From assembly GCF_050947875.1 (NCBI RefSeq), contig NC_134569.1, forward strand, positions 261,651,100 to 261,715,099: a stretch of 64,000 nt of DNA, in the 5' to 3' direction. The notes beneath the pieces are model-generated. The model worked only from the letters and a program-made list of their open reading frames with translations. It searched no databases and had not been told where the DNA came from. This document shows positions 1 to 10,563 of the stretch, piece by piece (the first letter of the stretch is position 1; every line of letters begins with the position of its first letter). This DNA is from Dermacentor variabilis. Taxonomy: Eukaryota; Arthropoda; Arachnida; Ixodida; Ixodidae. The translations under genes and the position numbers were made by a program.

Positions 1-666
1 CTCCGCCTCCTTTTATCCCCTTCCCACTGCGAGCTTGTGGCGCAAAGGCAACGCTGCCTCCGATAGCACCAAAGATTCATAAACCGCGCAGCTGCTGTAG
101 GCCAGGACACACGTCGAAGCAGAGAGCGGGACGTTGGTCACGGGGAGTGGAAGACGACGACACAAGCCTGCGGATGCAAACAACGTTGGTTAGTGGGTGT
201 TCGTGTTGCCGCTACCGCTGCCAGAATAAGGTGCCGGTGCCGCTGCGCCTCCTTTTGTCCTCTTCCCATAGCGGGCTGGTGGCGCAACCGCAAAGCTCGC
301 TCCGAAAGCACCGAACATTCTTGAACCGCGCAGCTGCTATATGCACACGTGGAAGCAGATAGCGGGACGTTGGTTTTGGGGAGCGGAATACGACGATAAA
401 AAAAATTGCAGGAAGCTTAAGCTTCGCCTTCAAGAGTGGAACGCGACAGCGTTCCCGTCGACCCCCCAAGGGGTATTGGGCTACGGCGCAGCGACTACGC
501 GCCCCGCATCGGACGCGGTGAGCGTCGAGCAACGCAGCGTTCAGCGCGACAACGAAATGTGCGCCTGAGCAAGCGACGCACGCCTGAGCCTCAGAAACAG
601 CTAGTTTCTAAGGTTACACCGCGTTCACTAGAGGCGCTTTTGTACCGCTTTGAAGCATCGAACTCG

Positions 667-677
667 TGGCTCAGTGG
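667..677 (+). promoter_or_regulatory. RNA polymerase III A box of the SINE-like element
   Basis: TGGCTCAGTGG matches the A-box consensus (TRGYNNANNGG) of tRNA-type internal promoters. It lies 31 bp upstream of the B box, the spacing seen in tRNA genes. A potential anticodon-type stem follows: TCTCCG at 683-688 pairs with CGGAGA at 699-704 around a 10-nt loop, too large for a working tRNA. Confidence 0.8.
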
Positions 678-708
678 TAACGTCTCCGTCTCACACTCCG
701 GAGAGCCT

Positions 709-719
709 GGTTCGATTCC
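709..719 (+). promoter_or_regulatory. RNA polymerase III B box of the SINE-like element
   Basis: GGTTCGATTCC is an exact match to the B-box consensus (GGTTCGANTCC). The surrounding TΨC stem and the acceptor stem do not pair well, so this is a tRNA-derived promoter head and not a functional tRNA gene. Confidence 0.85.
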
Positions 720-1883
720 CACCTAGCCCATCTTGGAAGTTGCTTTTTATTTATGAAGTGCCTGCCGTGATTTATCGCTCACGGCCAACGCCGCGGACGC
801 CGACACCGACGCCAACGACACCGGCTTTTCTGCGACACGAGCTCCTTAACGCTATCGCGTTAAAAGCCACTGCGCTTCCATTTTGTCCTCTTCCTACTGT
901 GGGCTGGTGGCACAAGCGCAATGCTGGCTCCGATAGCACCGAACATTCTTGAACCGCTTAGCTGCTGTAGGCCGGGACACACGTAGAAGCAGATAGCGGG
1001 ACATTGGTAACGGGGAGTGGAAGACGACGACACATGTCTGTGGATGAAAAGAACTTTGGTCAATGTGTGTTCATGTTGCCACTAAGGCTGCCCGAAGAAA
1101 GTGCCGGTGTCGCTGCGCCTCTTTTTACCCTCTTCCCACAGCGGGCTAGTGACGCAAGCGCAATAGTGGCTCCGATAGCCCCGAAGTTTCTTGAACCGCG
1201 CTGCTGCTGTAGGCCGGGGTAAACGTGGAAGTAGGTAGGTGCACGTTGGTCACGGGGAGTGGAAGACGACGACACAAGCCTGCGGATGCAAAGAGCGTTG
1301 ATCAGTGTGTGTTCGTGATGCCACGACCCCGGCCTCAATAAGGTGCCGGTACCGCTGCGCCTGCTTTTGTCCTCTTGCCACTGCAGCCTTGTGGCACAAG
1401 TGCAAAGCTGGGTGCGATAGCACCGAAGATTCTTGAACCGCCCGGCTGCTTGAGGCACACGTGGAAGCAGATCACGGGACGTTAGTAACAAGGAGTGGAA
1501 GACGACGACACAAGCCGCTGCACCTCCTTTTATCCACATCGCACTGCCAAATGGTGTCGCGAGCGCAACGCTGGCTCCAATAGCACCGAAGATTCTTGAA
1601 CAGCGCCGCTGGTGTAGGCCAGAACACACGTGGAAGCAGATAGCCGGACGTTGGTCACGGGGAATGGAAGACGACGACACAAGCCTGCGAATGAAAAGAA
1701 CGTTGGTCAGTAGGTGTTCCTGTTGCCACTACCGCTACCAGGATAAGGTGCCGGTACCACTGCGCCTCCTTTTATGCCCTTCCCACTGCGGGCTGGTGGC
1801 GCAAGCGCAACGCTGGCTCGTATAGAACCGAAGATTCTTGAACTGCGCAGGTGCTCAAGGTACACGTGGAAGCAGAACGCGGG

Positions 1884-2046
1884 ATGTTGGTCACGGGGAG
1901 TGGAAGACCACGACAGAAGCCGTTGCGCCTCCTTTTTTCCTCTTCCAACCGCGGGCTAGTGGCGCAAGCGCAAAACTGGTTCCGATAGCACCAAAGATTC
2001 TTGAAGCGCGCAGCTGCTGTAGGCACCCGCGGAAGCAGACAGCGGG
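1884..2046. repeat. Satellite A, example short-class monomer (163 bp)
   Basis: Example of the short class. After the GACGACGACA-like core the sequence passes directly into the CGCCTCCTTTTTTCCTCTTC-like block, skipping the GCGGATGCAAAG...GGTACCGCTGCG segment of long monomers. The break lies at a short shared GCC/ACC next to GCTGCG, consistent with deletion or insertion through microhomology. Other short monomers begin at about 1479, 2531, 2927, 4056, 4219, 4625, 5270, 5674, 5836, 6238 and 7808, plus the one carrying the SINE insertion (from 367). Confidence 0.85.
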
Positions 2047-2288
2047 ACGTTGGTCACTGGACGTGGAAGACGACGACATAAGCCTGCGGATGCAAAGAAT
2101 GCTGGTCAGTGTGTCTTTTTGTTGTCACAACGGCTGCCAGAATAAAGAGCCGGTACAGCTCGGCCTCCTTTTATCCTCTTCCCACTGTAATTTTGTGGCG
2201 CAAACACAACGCTGGCTCCGATAGCACCAAAGATTCTTGAACCGCGCAGCTGCTGTACGCCAGGACACACGTGGAAGGAGATAGCAGG
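2047..2288. repeat. Satellite A, example long-class monomer (242 bp)
   Basis: Example of the long class. It contains the extra segment of about 73 bp with a TGCGGATGCAAAGAA-like start, a TCAGTGTGT stretch, a CCGCTGCCAGAATAA-like stretch and a GGTAC-containing end. In many long monomers this segment opens with a second ACGTTGGTCA motif about 52 bp after the first (for example 2691 and 2743), so the long form may contain an old internal duplication. A variant of the long class carries TGATGCCACGACCCCGGCC instead of the TTGTCACAACCGCTGCC version (near 1317, 3894, 4462 and 5108). Confidence 0.85.
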
Positions 2289-5200
2289 ACGTTGGTCAAG
2301 GGGAGTGGACGACGACGACACAAGCCTGCGGTTGCAAAGAATGTTAGTCAGTGTGTGTTCTTGTTGTCACAACTGCTTCCAGAATAAGGTGCCAGTACCG
2401 CTGCGCTTCCTTTTATCCTCTTCCCACTGCGGGCTGGTGACGCAAGGTCAACACAGGCTCGAATAGCACCGAAGAATCTTGAACCGCGCAGCTGTTGTAG
2501 GCCGGGGCACACGTGGAAGCAGATAGCAGGACGTTGGCCACGGAAGTGGAGGACGACGACACAAGCCGCTGCGCCTCCTTTTATCCTCTTCCCACCGCGG
2601 GCTGGTGGCGTAAGCGCAACGCTGGCTTCGATAGCACCGAAGATTCTTGAACCGCGCAGTTGCTGAAGCAACGTAGAAGCAGATAGCAGGACGTTGGTCA
2701 AGGGGAGTGTACGACGACGACACAAGTCTGCGGATGCAAACAACGTTGGTCAGTGCGTGTTCTTGTTGTTACAACCGCTGCCAGAATAAAGTGCTGGTAC
2801 CGCTGCGCCTCCTTTTGTCCTCTTCCCACTGCGGGTTGTTGGCGCACGCGCAATGCTGGTTTCAATAGCACCAAATATTCTTGAAGCGCGCAGTAGCAGT
2901 AGGCACACGTGGAAGCAGATAGCGGCCTGTTGGTGAAGGGGAATGGAAGACGGCGACAGTAGGCACTGCGCCTCCTTTTATCCTATTCCCACTGTGGGTT
3001 GGTGGCGCAAGCGCAACGCTGGCTCCGCAAGCACCGAAGATTCTTGAACCGCGCAGCTGCTGTAGGCCGGGGCACACGTGGAAGTAGATAGCTGGACGTT
3101 GGTCACGGGCAGTGGAAGACGAGGACATAAGCCTGCGGATGCAAAGAACGTTAGTCAGTGTTTGTTCTTATTGTCACAACCGCTGCCAGAATAAAGTCCC
3201 GGTACCGTTGCGGCTCTTTTATCCTCTTCCCACTGCCGGCTCGTGAGGCAAGGGCAACATAGGCTCCGATAGCACGGAATAAACTTGAACCGCGCAGCTA
3301 CTGTAGACCGGGGCACACGTCGAAGCAGATAGCAGGCCTTTGGTCACGGAGAGCGGAAGCTGACGACCCAAGCCTGCGGATGGAAATAACGTTGGTCAGT
3401 GCGTGTTCTTGTTTTCCCAACCGCTGCCAGAATAAGGCGCCGGTACCGCTGCGCCTCATTTATTCCTCTTCCCACTGCGGGCTGGTGGCGGAAGTGGCAA
3501 CGCAGGCTCCGATAGCACCGAAGATTCTTGAACCGCGCAGCTGCTGTAGGCCGGGACACACGTAGAAGCAGATAGCGGGACGTTGGTAACGCGGAGTGGA
3601 AGACGTCGACACATGCCTGTAGATGAAAAGAACATTAGTCAATGTGTGTTCCTGTTGCCACTAACGCTGCCAGAAGAAGGTGCCGGTATCGCTGCGGCTT
3701 CTTTTAGCCTCATTCACTGCGGGCTGGTGTCGCAAGCGCAATAGTGGCTCCGATAGCACCGATGATTCTTGAATCGCGCTGCTGCTGTAGGCCGAGACAA
3801 ACGTGGAAATACATAGCGGCACGTTGGTCACGGGAGTGGAAGACGACGACACAAGCCTGCGGATGCAAAGAGCGTTGATCAGTGTTTGTTCCTGATGCCA
3901 CGACCCCGGCCTGAATAAGGCACGGGTACAGCTGCGCCTCCTTTTATCCTCTTGCAACAGCGGACTTATGGCGCAAGCGCGAAGCTGGCGGTGATGGCAC
4001 CGAAGATTCCAAGAACCGCGCGGCTGTTTAGGCCCACGTGGAAGCAGATAGTGGGACGTTGGTCACGGGGAGTGGAAGGCGGCGACACACGCCACTGCGC
4101 CTCCTTTTATCCTCTATCCACTGCGGACTGGTGGCGCAAACGCAAAGCTGGCTCCGATAGCTCCGCAGATTCTTGAGCTGCGCAGCTGCTGAAGACACAC
4201 GTGGCAGTTGGTAGCGGGACGTTGGTCAAGGGATGTGGAAGACGACGACACAAGCCGCTACGTCTTCTTTTATCCTCTTCCCACTGCGGGCTGGTGGCGC
4301 AAGTGCTACGCTGGCTCCGAACGCACCGAAGATTCTTGAACTGCGCGGCTGCTGTAGACCGGGACTCACGTGAAAGTAGATAGAAGGACGTCTATCGCGG
4401 GGAGGGGAAAACGACGACACGAACCTGCGGATGCAAAGAGCGTTGATCAGTGTGTTTTCCTGATGCCACGACCCCGGCCTGCATAAGGTGCCAGTACCGC
4501 TGCGCCTCTTTTTATCCTCTTACCACTGCGGGCTGGTGGCGGAAGCGTTACGATGTCTCCGATAGCACCGAAGATTCCATGAGCCTCGCGGCTGCTTTAG
4601 GCCCACGTGGAAGCACATAGTGGGACGTTGGTCACGGGGAGGGGATGGCGGCAACACAAGCCGCTGCGCCTCCTTTTATCCTCTTCCCACTGCGGGCTGG
4701 TGGCGGAAGTGCAACGCAGGCTCCGATAACACCGAAGATTCTTGAACCGCGCAGCTGCTGTAGGCCGGGACACACGTAGAAGGAGATAGTGGGACGTTGG
4801 TAATGGGGAGTGGAAGTCGACGACACATGCGTGTGGATTAAAGGACTTTTGTCAGTGCGTGTTCCTGTTGCCACTAACGCTGCCAGGAGAAGGTGCCGGT
4901 ATCGCTGCGCCTCCTTTTATCCTCATTCACTGCGGGCTGGTGGCGCAAGCGCAATAGTGGCTCCGATAGCACGAAGGATTCTTGAACCGCGCTGCTGCTG
5001 TAGGCCGGGACAAACGTGGAAGAAGATAACGGCACGTTGGTCACGGGGAGTGGAAGACGACGGCGCAAGCCTCCGGATGCAAAGAGCGTTGATCAGTGTG
5101 TGTTCCTGATGCCCCGACCCCGGCCTGATTAAGGTGCCGGCACCGCTGCCCCTCCTTTTATCCTCTTCCAACTGCGGACTTGTGGCGGAAGCGCAACGAT

Positions 5201-6635
5201 GGCTCCGACAGCACCGAAGATTCCTGAACCGCGCGGCTGCTTTAGGACCACGTGGAAGTAGATAGTGGGATGTTGGTCTTGGGGAGTCGAAGACGACGAT
5301 AAAAGCCGGTGCACCTCTTTTATCCTCTTCCCACTGCGACTGGTGGCGCAAGCACAACGCTGGCTCCGATAGCACCGATGTTTCTTGAACCGCGCAGCTC
5401 CTGTATGCCGGGACAAACGTGGAAGTAGATCGCGGCGCATTGGTCACGGGGTGTGGAAGACGACGACACAAGCGTCCGGATGCAAAGAGCGTTGATCAGT
5501 GTGTGTTCCTATTGCCACTATCGCTGCCACAATAAGGTGCCAGTACCGCTGCACCTCTTTTTATTCTCTTACCACTGCGGGCTTGTGGCGGAAGCGCAAC
5601 GATGGCTCAGATAGCACCGAAGTTTCCATGAATCGCGCGGCTGCTTTATACCCACGTGGAAGCAGACAGTGGGACGTTGGTCACGGGGTGTGGAAGGCGT
5701 CGACACAAGGCACCGCGGCTCTTTTTATCCTCTTCCCACTGCGGGCTGGTGGCTCAACGCAGCGCTGGCTCCGATAGGACCGAAGATTGTTCAACCACGC
5801 AGCTGCTGTAGGCACACGTGGAAGCAGATAGCGGGACGTTGGTCGTGGGGAGTGAAAGACGGCGACGCTAGCCGCTGCGCTTCCTTTTATCCTCTTCCCA
5901 CTGTGGGCTGGTGGCGCAAGCGCAACGCTGGCTCCGATAGCACCGAAAATTCTTGAAGTTCGCAGCTGCTGTAGGCCGGGGCACACGAGGAAGCAAATAG
6001 CGGGACGTTAGTCATGGGGAGTGGACGACGACGAAAGAATCCTGCTGATCCAAAGAACATTGGTCAGTGTGTGTTCATTCCCAACCGCTGCCAGAATAAG
6101 GTGCCGGTACCGCTGCGCCTCCTTTAATCCTCTTCCGACTGTGGGCTGGTGGCGGAAGTGCAACGCCGGCACCGATAGCTCCGAAGATTCTTGAAGCGCG
6201 CAGCTGCAGTAGGCACACGTGCAAGCAGATAGCGGGACGTTGGTCACGGGGAGTGGACGACGGCGACACTAGCCGCTGCGCCTCTTTTTATCCTCTTCCC
6301 ACTGCGGGCTGGTGGCGGAAGCGGAACGCTGGCTCCGATAGCACCGATGTTTCTTGAACCACGCAGCTGCTGTAGGCCGGGGCACACGAGGAAGCAGCTA
6401 GCGGGACGTTGTTCGCGGGGATTGGAAGACGACGACACAAGGCGGCGGATGCAAATAACTTTGGTCAGTGTGTGTTCTTGTTGTCCCAACCGCTCCCAGA
6501 ATAAGGTGCCTGTACCGCTGCGCCTCCTTTTATCCTCTTTCCACTGTGGGCTGGTGGCGCAAGCGCAACGCTGGCTCCGATAGCATCGACGATTCTTGAA
6601 CCGCGCATCTGCTGTAGGCAGGGGCACACGTGGAA

Positions 6636-6636
<1 letters not shown>

Positions 6637-6670
<34 letters not shown>
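6637..6670. repeat. (TAA)n microsatellite, about 11 units
   Basis: Uninterrupted TAA trinucleotide run of 34 bp. It abuts the retroposon fragment at 6671-6835 and, read on the minus strand, forms the (ATT)n tail typical of several non-LTR retroposon 3' ends. It is best read as the tail of that insertion and not as an independent microsatellite. Confidence 0.95.
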
Positions 6671-6671
<1 letters not shown>

Positions 6672-6835
6672 CCTTTATTTTCCATCCCAAGGATGAGGGA
6701 GGGGGAGAGAAAAAGCTAGATATCCACCTTGATGGGCTCTCGCCTCCCCGATACAATACATGATGTTTAGAAAAAAAAGGCAAACAGTACAAGCATGTGA
6801 GTACAGACAAAATATCACAATATCACAATATCACA
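6639..6835 (-). mobile_element. Retroposon 3'-end fragment with (ATT)n tail, minus strand
   Basis: About 197 bp of non-satellite, A/T-richer sequence interrupts a long satellite A monomer. On the minus strand it ends in an AATAAA hexamer (plus-strand TTTATT at 6674-6679), GGC, then an (ATT)n tail. It is flanked by AAGTA direct repeats (6634-6638 and 6836-6840), a likely target duplication. A sister monomer near 7930-7975 shares the GCGCATCTGCTGT and GCAGGGGCACACG flanks and reads uninterrupted through GGAAGTAGATAGCGG. At the element's truncated 5' end the unit AATATCAC is repeated three times (6811-6834). Polarity and tail fit a 5'-truncated non-LTR retrotransposon, or a SINE sharing its 3' end. 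No coding part remains, so the clade cannot be named. Confidence 0.72.
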
Positions 6836-8339
6836 AAGTAGATAGCGGCACGTTGGTCACAGGGAGTGGTAGACGACGACACGAGCGTGCGGATGCAAAG
6901 AACGTTCGTCAGTGTGTAATCTTGTCACAACCGCTGCCAGAATTAGGTGCCGGCACCGCTGCGCTTCATTTTATCCTCTTCCCACAGCGGGTTGGTGGCG
7001 CAATAGCAACCCTGGCTCCAATAGCGCCGAAGTTTCTTGAACCGCGCAGCTGCTGTAGGGCGGGACGCACGTAGAATCAGATAGGGGGACGTTGTAACGG
7101 GGATTGGAAGACGACGACACAATCTGTGGATGAAAAGAACCTTGGTCAATGCATGTTCCTGGTGCCACTATTGCTGCCAGAAGAAGGTGCCAGTAACACT
7201 GCGCCTCATTTTATCCTGTTCCCACTGCGGGCTGGTGGCGCAATAGCAACCCTGGCTCCGATAGCACCGAAGTTTCTTGAACCGCGCAGCTGCTGTAGGG
7301 CGGGACACACGTAGAATCAAGTAGCGGGACGTTGGTAACGGGGAGTGGAAGACGACGACACAAGTCTGTGGATGAAAAGAACCTTGGTGAATGTGTGTTC
7401 CTGGTGCAACTATTCCTGCCAGAAGAAGGTACCGGTAACGCTGCGCCTCTTTTTATCCTCTTTCCACTGTAGGGCTGGTGGCGCAAGCGCAATGCTGGCT
7501 CCCATAGCCCCGAAGATTCTTGAACCGCGTAGCTGCTGCAGGCCGGGGCACACATGGAAGCAGATAGCCGGACGCTGGTCACGGGCAGTGGAAGACGACG
7601 ACGCAAGCCTGCAGATGCAAAGAACGTTGGTCAGAGTGAGTTCTTGTTGTCACAACCGCTGCTAGAATAAAGTGCCGGTACCGCTGCGCCTCCTTTTATC
7701 CTCTTCCACCTGCGGATTTGTGGCGCAAGTGCAACCATGGCTCCGATAGCACCGAAGATTCCTGAACCGCGCAGCTGCCGTATTCACACGTGGAAGCAGA
7801 TAGCCGGATATTGGTCATGGGGAGTGGAAGACGATGACACAAGCTGCTGCACCTACTTTTATCCTCTTTCCACTGTGGGCTGGTGGCGCAAGCGCAACGC
7901 TAGCATCGATAGCACTGAAGATTCTGGAACCGCGCATCTGCTGTGGGCAGGGGCACACGTGGAAGTAGATAGCGGGACGTTGGTCACGGGGAGTGGAAGA
8001 GGACGACACGAGCGTGCGGATGCAAAGAACGTTCGTGAGTGTGTAACCTTGTCACAGCCGCTGCCAGAATAAGGTGCCGGCACCGCTGCGCCTCATTTTA
8101 TACTTTTCCCACTGCAGGCTGGTGGCGCAATAGTAAACCTGGCTCTGATAGCACCGAAGTTTCTTGAACTGCGCAGCTGCTGTAGGCACACGTGGATGCA
8201 GATAGCGGGACGTTGTTCACGGGGAGTGGAAGACGACGATTCAAGCCTGCGGATGCATAGAACCTTGGTCAGTGTGTGTTCCTGTTGCCACGACCCCTGC
8301 CAGAATAAGGCGCCGGTACCGCTGCTCCTCCTTTTATCA

Positions 8340-8372
8340 TCTTCCTACAGCGGGCGTGTGATGTGCGTGTCA
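8340..8372. other. Junction between satellite A and satellite B
   Basis: Satellite A is recognisable up to the CAGCGGGC sequence ending at 8355, where it should continue TGGTGGCG. From 8356 the sequence GTGTGATGTGCGTGTCAGC aligns, with small gaps, to the AGTGTTATGCGACGCGTCTCAGC region of satellite B, and a normal 141-bp ladder follows. There is no intervening unique DNA and no mobile element at the join. A few shared GCGTGT/GTGTG bases could be microhomology. The first B monomer is unusually diverged around the join. Confidence 0.88.
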
Positions 8373-9717
8373 GCTTCAGAAACCTCTTTATTGCGATCGG
8401 TGTAAGCTCCAGTGGACTGCCCTTGAAAAGCCAGGCGAGGCAGCCCTTTTCTAGCGCTGCAGCGAAAGCGCGCAGCGATATATTGCGCCCCGAGTGTTAT
8501 GCGACGCGTTTTAGCTTCAGAAAATTCTTTATTGCGACCGGTGTAAGCTCCAGAAGACTGCCTGTGCCAAGCCAGGCGATGCAGCCCTTTTCTAGCGCTG
8601 CAGCAAGAGCGCGCAGCGATATATCGCGCCCCGAGTGGTATGCGACGCGTCTCAGCTTCAGAAAAGTCTTTATTGTGATCGGTGTAAGCTCCAGGAGACT
8701 GCCTCTGCAAAGCAAGGCGATGTAGCCCTTTTCTACTGCTGCAGCGAGAGCGCGCAGCGATGTATCGCGCCCCGAGTGTTATGCGACGCGTCTCAGCTTC
8801 AGAAAAGTCTTTATTGTGACCGGTGTAAGCTCCAGAGGACTGCCTGTGCAAAACAAGGCGATGCAGTCTTTTTCTAGCGCTGCAGCGAGAGCGCGCAGCG
8901 ACATATCGCGCCCCGAATGTTATGGGACGCGTCTCAGCGTCAGAAAAGTCTTTATTGAGACCGGCGTCAGCTCCAGAAGACTGCCTGAGCAAAGCTAGGC
9001 GATGCAGCCCTTTTCTACTGCTGCAGCGAGAGCGCCCAGCGATATATCGCGCCCTGAGTGTTATGCGACCCGTCTCAGCTTCAGAAAATACTTTACAGCT
9101 ACCTGCGTAAGCTCCAAGAGACTGCCTGCGCAAAGCAAGTCGATGAAGCCCTTTTCTAGCGCTGCAGCGAGAGCGTGCAGCGATATATCGCGCCCCGGGT
9201 GTTATGAGACGCGTCTCAGCTTTAGAAAATCTTTATTGCGACCGGCATAGGCTCCAGGAGACTGCCTGCGCAAAGCAAGTAGATGCAGCCCTTTGATAGC
9301 GCTGCAGCGAGAGCGCGCAGCGATATAACGCACCCCGAGAGGTATACGACGCGTCTAAGTTTCAGAAAAGTCTTTATTGCGACCGGTGTAAGCTCCAGGA
9401 GATTGCCTGTGCAAACCAAGGCGATGCAGCCCTTTTCTAATGCTGCAGCGTGAGCGCGCAGCGATATATCGCGCCCCGAGTGTTATACGACGAGTCTCAG
9501 CTTCACAAAAGTCTTTATTGCGACCGGCGTAAGCTCCAGGAGACTGCCTGTGCAAAGCCAGGCGATGCAGCCCTTTTCTAGCGCTGCAGCGACAGCGTGC
9601 AGCGATACATCGCGCCCCGAGTGTTATTCGACGCGTCTCAGCTTCAGAAAAGTCTTTATTGCGACCGGCGTAGGCTCCAGGAGACTGCCTGCACAAAGCA
9701 AGTCGATGCAGCCCTTT

Positions 9718-10563
9718 CTACTGCTGCAGCGCGAACGCGCAGCGATATATCGCGCCCTGAGTGTTATGCGACGCGTCTCAGCTTCGGAAAAGTCTTTCTT
9801 GCGACCCGTGTTAGCCCCAGAAGATTGCCTGTACAAAGCAAGGCGATGCAGCCCTTTTCCAGGGCTGCAGTGATAGAGCGCAGCGATTTATCACGCCCCG
9901 CGTGTTATGCGCCGCGTCATAGCTTCAGAAAAGTGTTTACTGCTACCGGCGTAAGCTCCAGGAGACTGCCTGTGCAAAGCAAGCCGATGCAGCTCGTTTC
10001 TAGCGCTGCAGCGCGAGCGCGCAGAGATAAGTCGCACCCCAAGTGTTTTGCGACGCGTCTCAGCTTCAGAAAAGTCTTCGTTGCGACCGGTGTTAGCTCG
10101 AGGAGACTGCCTGTGCAAAGCAAGCCGATGCAGCCCTTTTCTACTGCTGCAGCGCGAACGCACAGCGATATATCGCGCCCTGAGTATTATGCGACGCGTC
10201 TCAGCTTCGGAAAAGTCTTTCTTGCGACCGGTGTTAGCCCCAGGAGATTGCCTGTACAAAGCAAGGCGATGCAGCCCTTTTCCAGGGCTGCAGTGATAGA
10301 GCGCAGCGATTTATCACGCCCCGCGTGTTATGCGCCGCGTCATAGCTTCAGAAAAGTGTTTACTGCTACCGGCGTAAGCTCCAGGAGACTGCCTGTGCAA
10401 AGCAAGCCGATGCAGCTCGTTTCTAGCGCTGCAGCGCGAGCGCGCAGAGATAAGTCGCACCCCAAGTGTTATGCGACGCGTCTCAGCTTCAGAAAAGTCT
10501 TCGTTGCGACCGGTGTTAGCTCGAGGAGACTGCCTGTGCAAAGCAAGGCGATGCAGCCCTTTT
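9718..10563. repeat. Tandem duplication of a 3-monomer block (423 bp x 2)
   Basis: Copies at 9718-10140 and 10141-10563. Both carry the same private variants in order: CTACTGCTGCAGCGCGAACG, then TTCCAGGGCTGCAGTGATAG (9856 and 10279 region) with GCGCCGCGTCATAGC, then CTCGTTTCTAGCGC with AGAGATAAGTCGCACC. The copies differ at only a few positions. 423 is exactly 3 x 141, as expected from unequal exchange in register. Confidence 0.88.

Larger units (their letters stand above)
402..865 (+). mobile_element. tRNA-derived SINE-like insertion in satellite A
   Basis: A 464-bp block unrelated to the satellite interrupts a short satellite A monomer. The satellite stops at GACGACGATAAAA (ending 401) and resumes at GCCACTGCGC (866). 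The homologous monomer near 5292-5310 reads straight through GACGACGATAAAAGCC, which gives an empty-site comparison and a TAAAA target duplication (397-401 and 861-865). The right half has a degraded tRNA-like head with A and B boxes (about 659-731), then a body ending GCTCCTTAACGC...GCGTTAAAA. The left half (402-650) is GC-rich and contains AGCTTAAGCTTCGCC and CCCCCCAAGGGG; it may be part of the same composite SINE or an older nested element. I recall very similar sequences as dispersed repeats of hard ticks, where a tRNA-derived SINE family called Ruka has been described. Family assignment is tentative. No coding capacity is seen. Confidence 0.75.
1..8355. repeat. Satellite A tandem array (two-length-class monomer, about 240 and 165 bp)
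   Basis: A tandem array of about 36 diverged monomers. I anchored them on a recurrent ACGTTGG-like motif at 131, 367, 1001, 1243, 1479, 1648, 1884, 2047, 2289, 2531, 2691, 2927, 3096, 3337, 3580, 3821, 4056, 4219, 4388, 4625, 4794, 5034, 5270, 5437, 5674, 5836, 6005, 6238, 6407, 6850, 7089, 7329, 7572, 7808, 7978 and 8210. Once the two insertions are subtracted, spacing falls into a long class (232-243 bp) and a short class (160-170 bp). A further 6-bp indel (GCCGGG before the CACACGTGG motif) splits each class in two. Monomers carry CACGTG, CAGCTG and often GGTACC palindromes. Point differences and small indels break every reading frame, so the short open frames here (at most about 200 codons) are chance. 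The array is cut by the left window edge. I do not recognise the family. Confidence 0.93.

Noticed and set aside
659..731. Functional tRNA gene
   Set aside because: A and B boxes are present, but the acceptor and TΨC stems do not pair and the anticodon-type loop is 10 nt. It lies inside a SINE-like insertion.
1060..1680. 206-codon minus-strand open frame in satellite A as a gene
   Set aside because: It spans several satellite A monomers, has no recognisable domain, and the same frame is broken by indels in neighbouring monomers.
1..8355. Satellites A and B as derivatives of one ancestor
   Set aside because: Short shared words such as GCAGCTGC/GCGCTGCAGC are not embedded in any longer alignment. 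Unit lengths and overall sequence differ.
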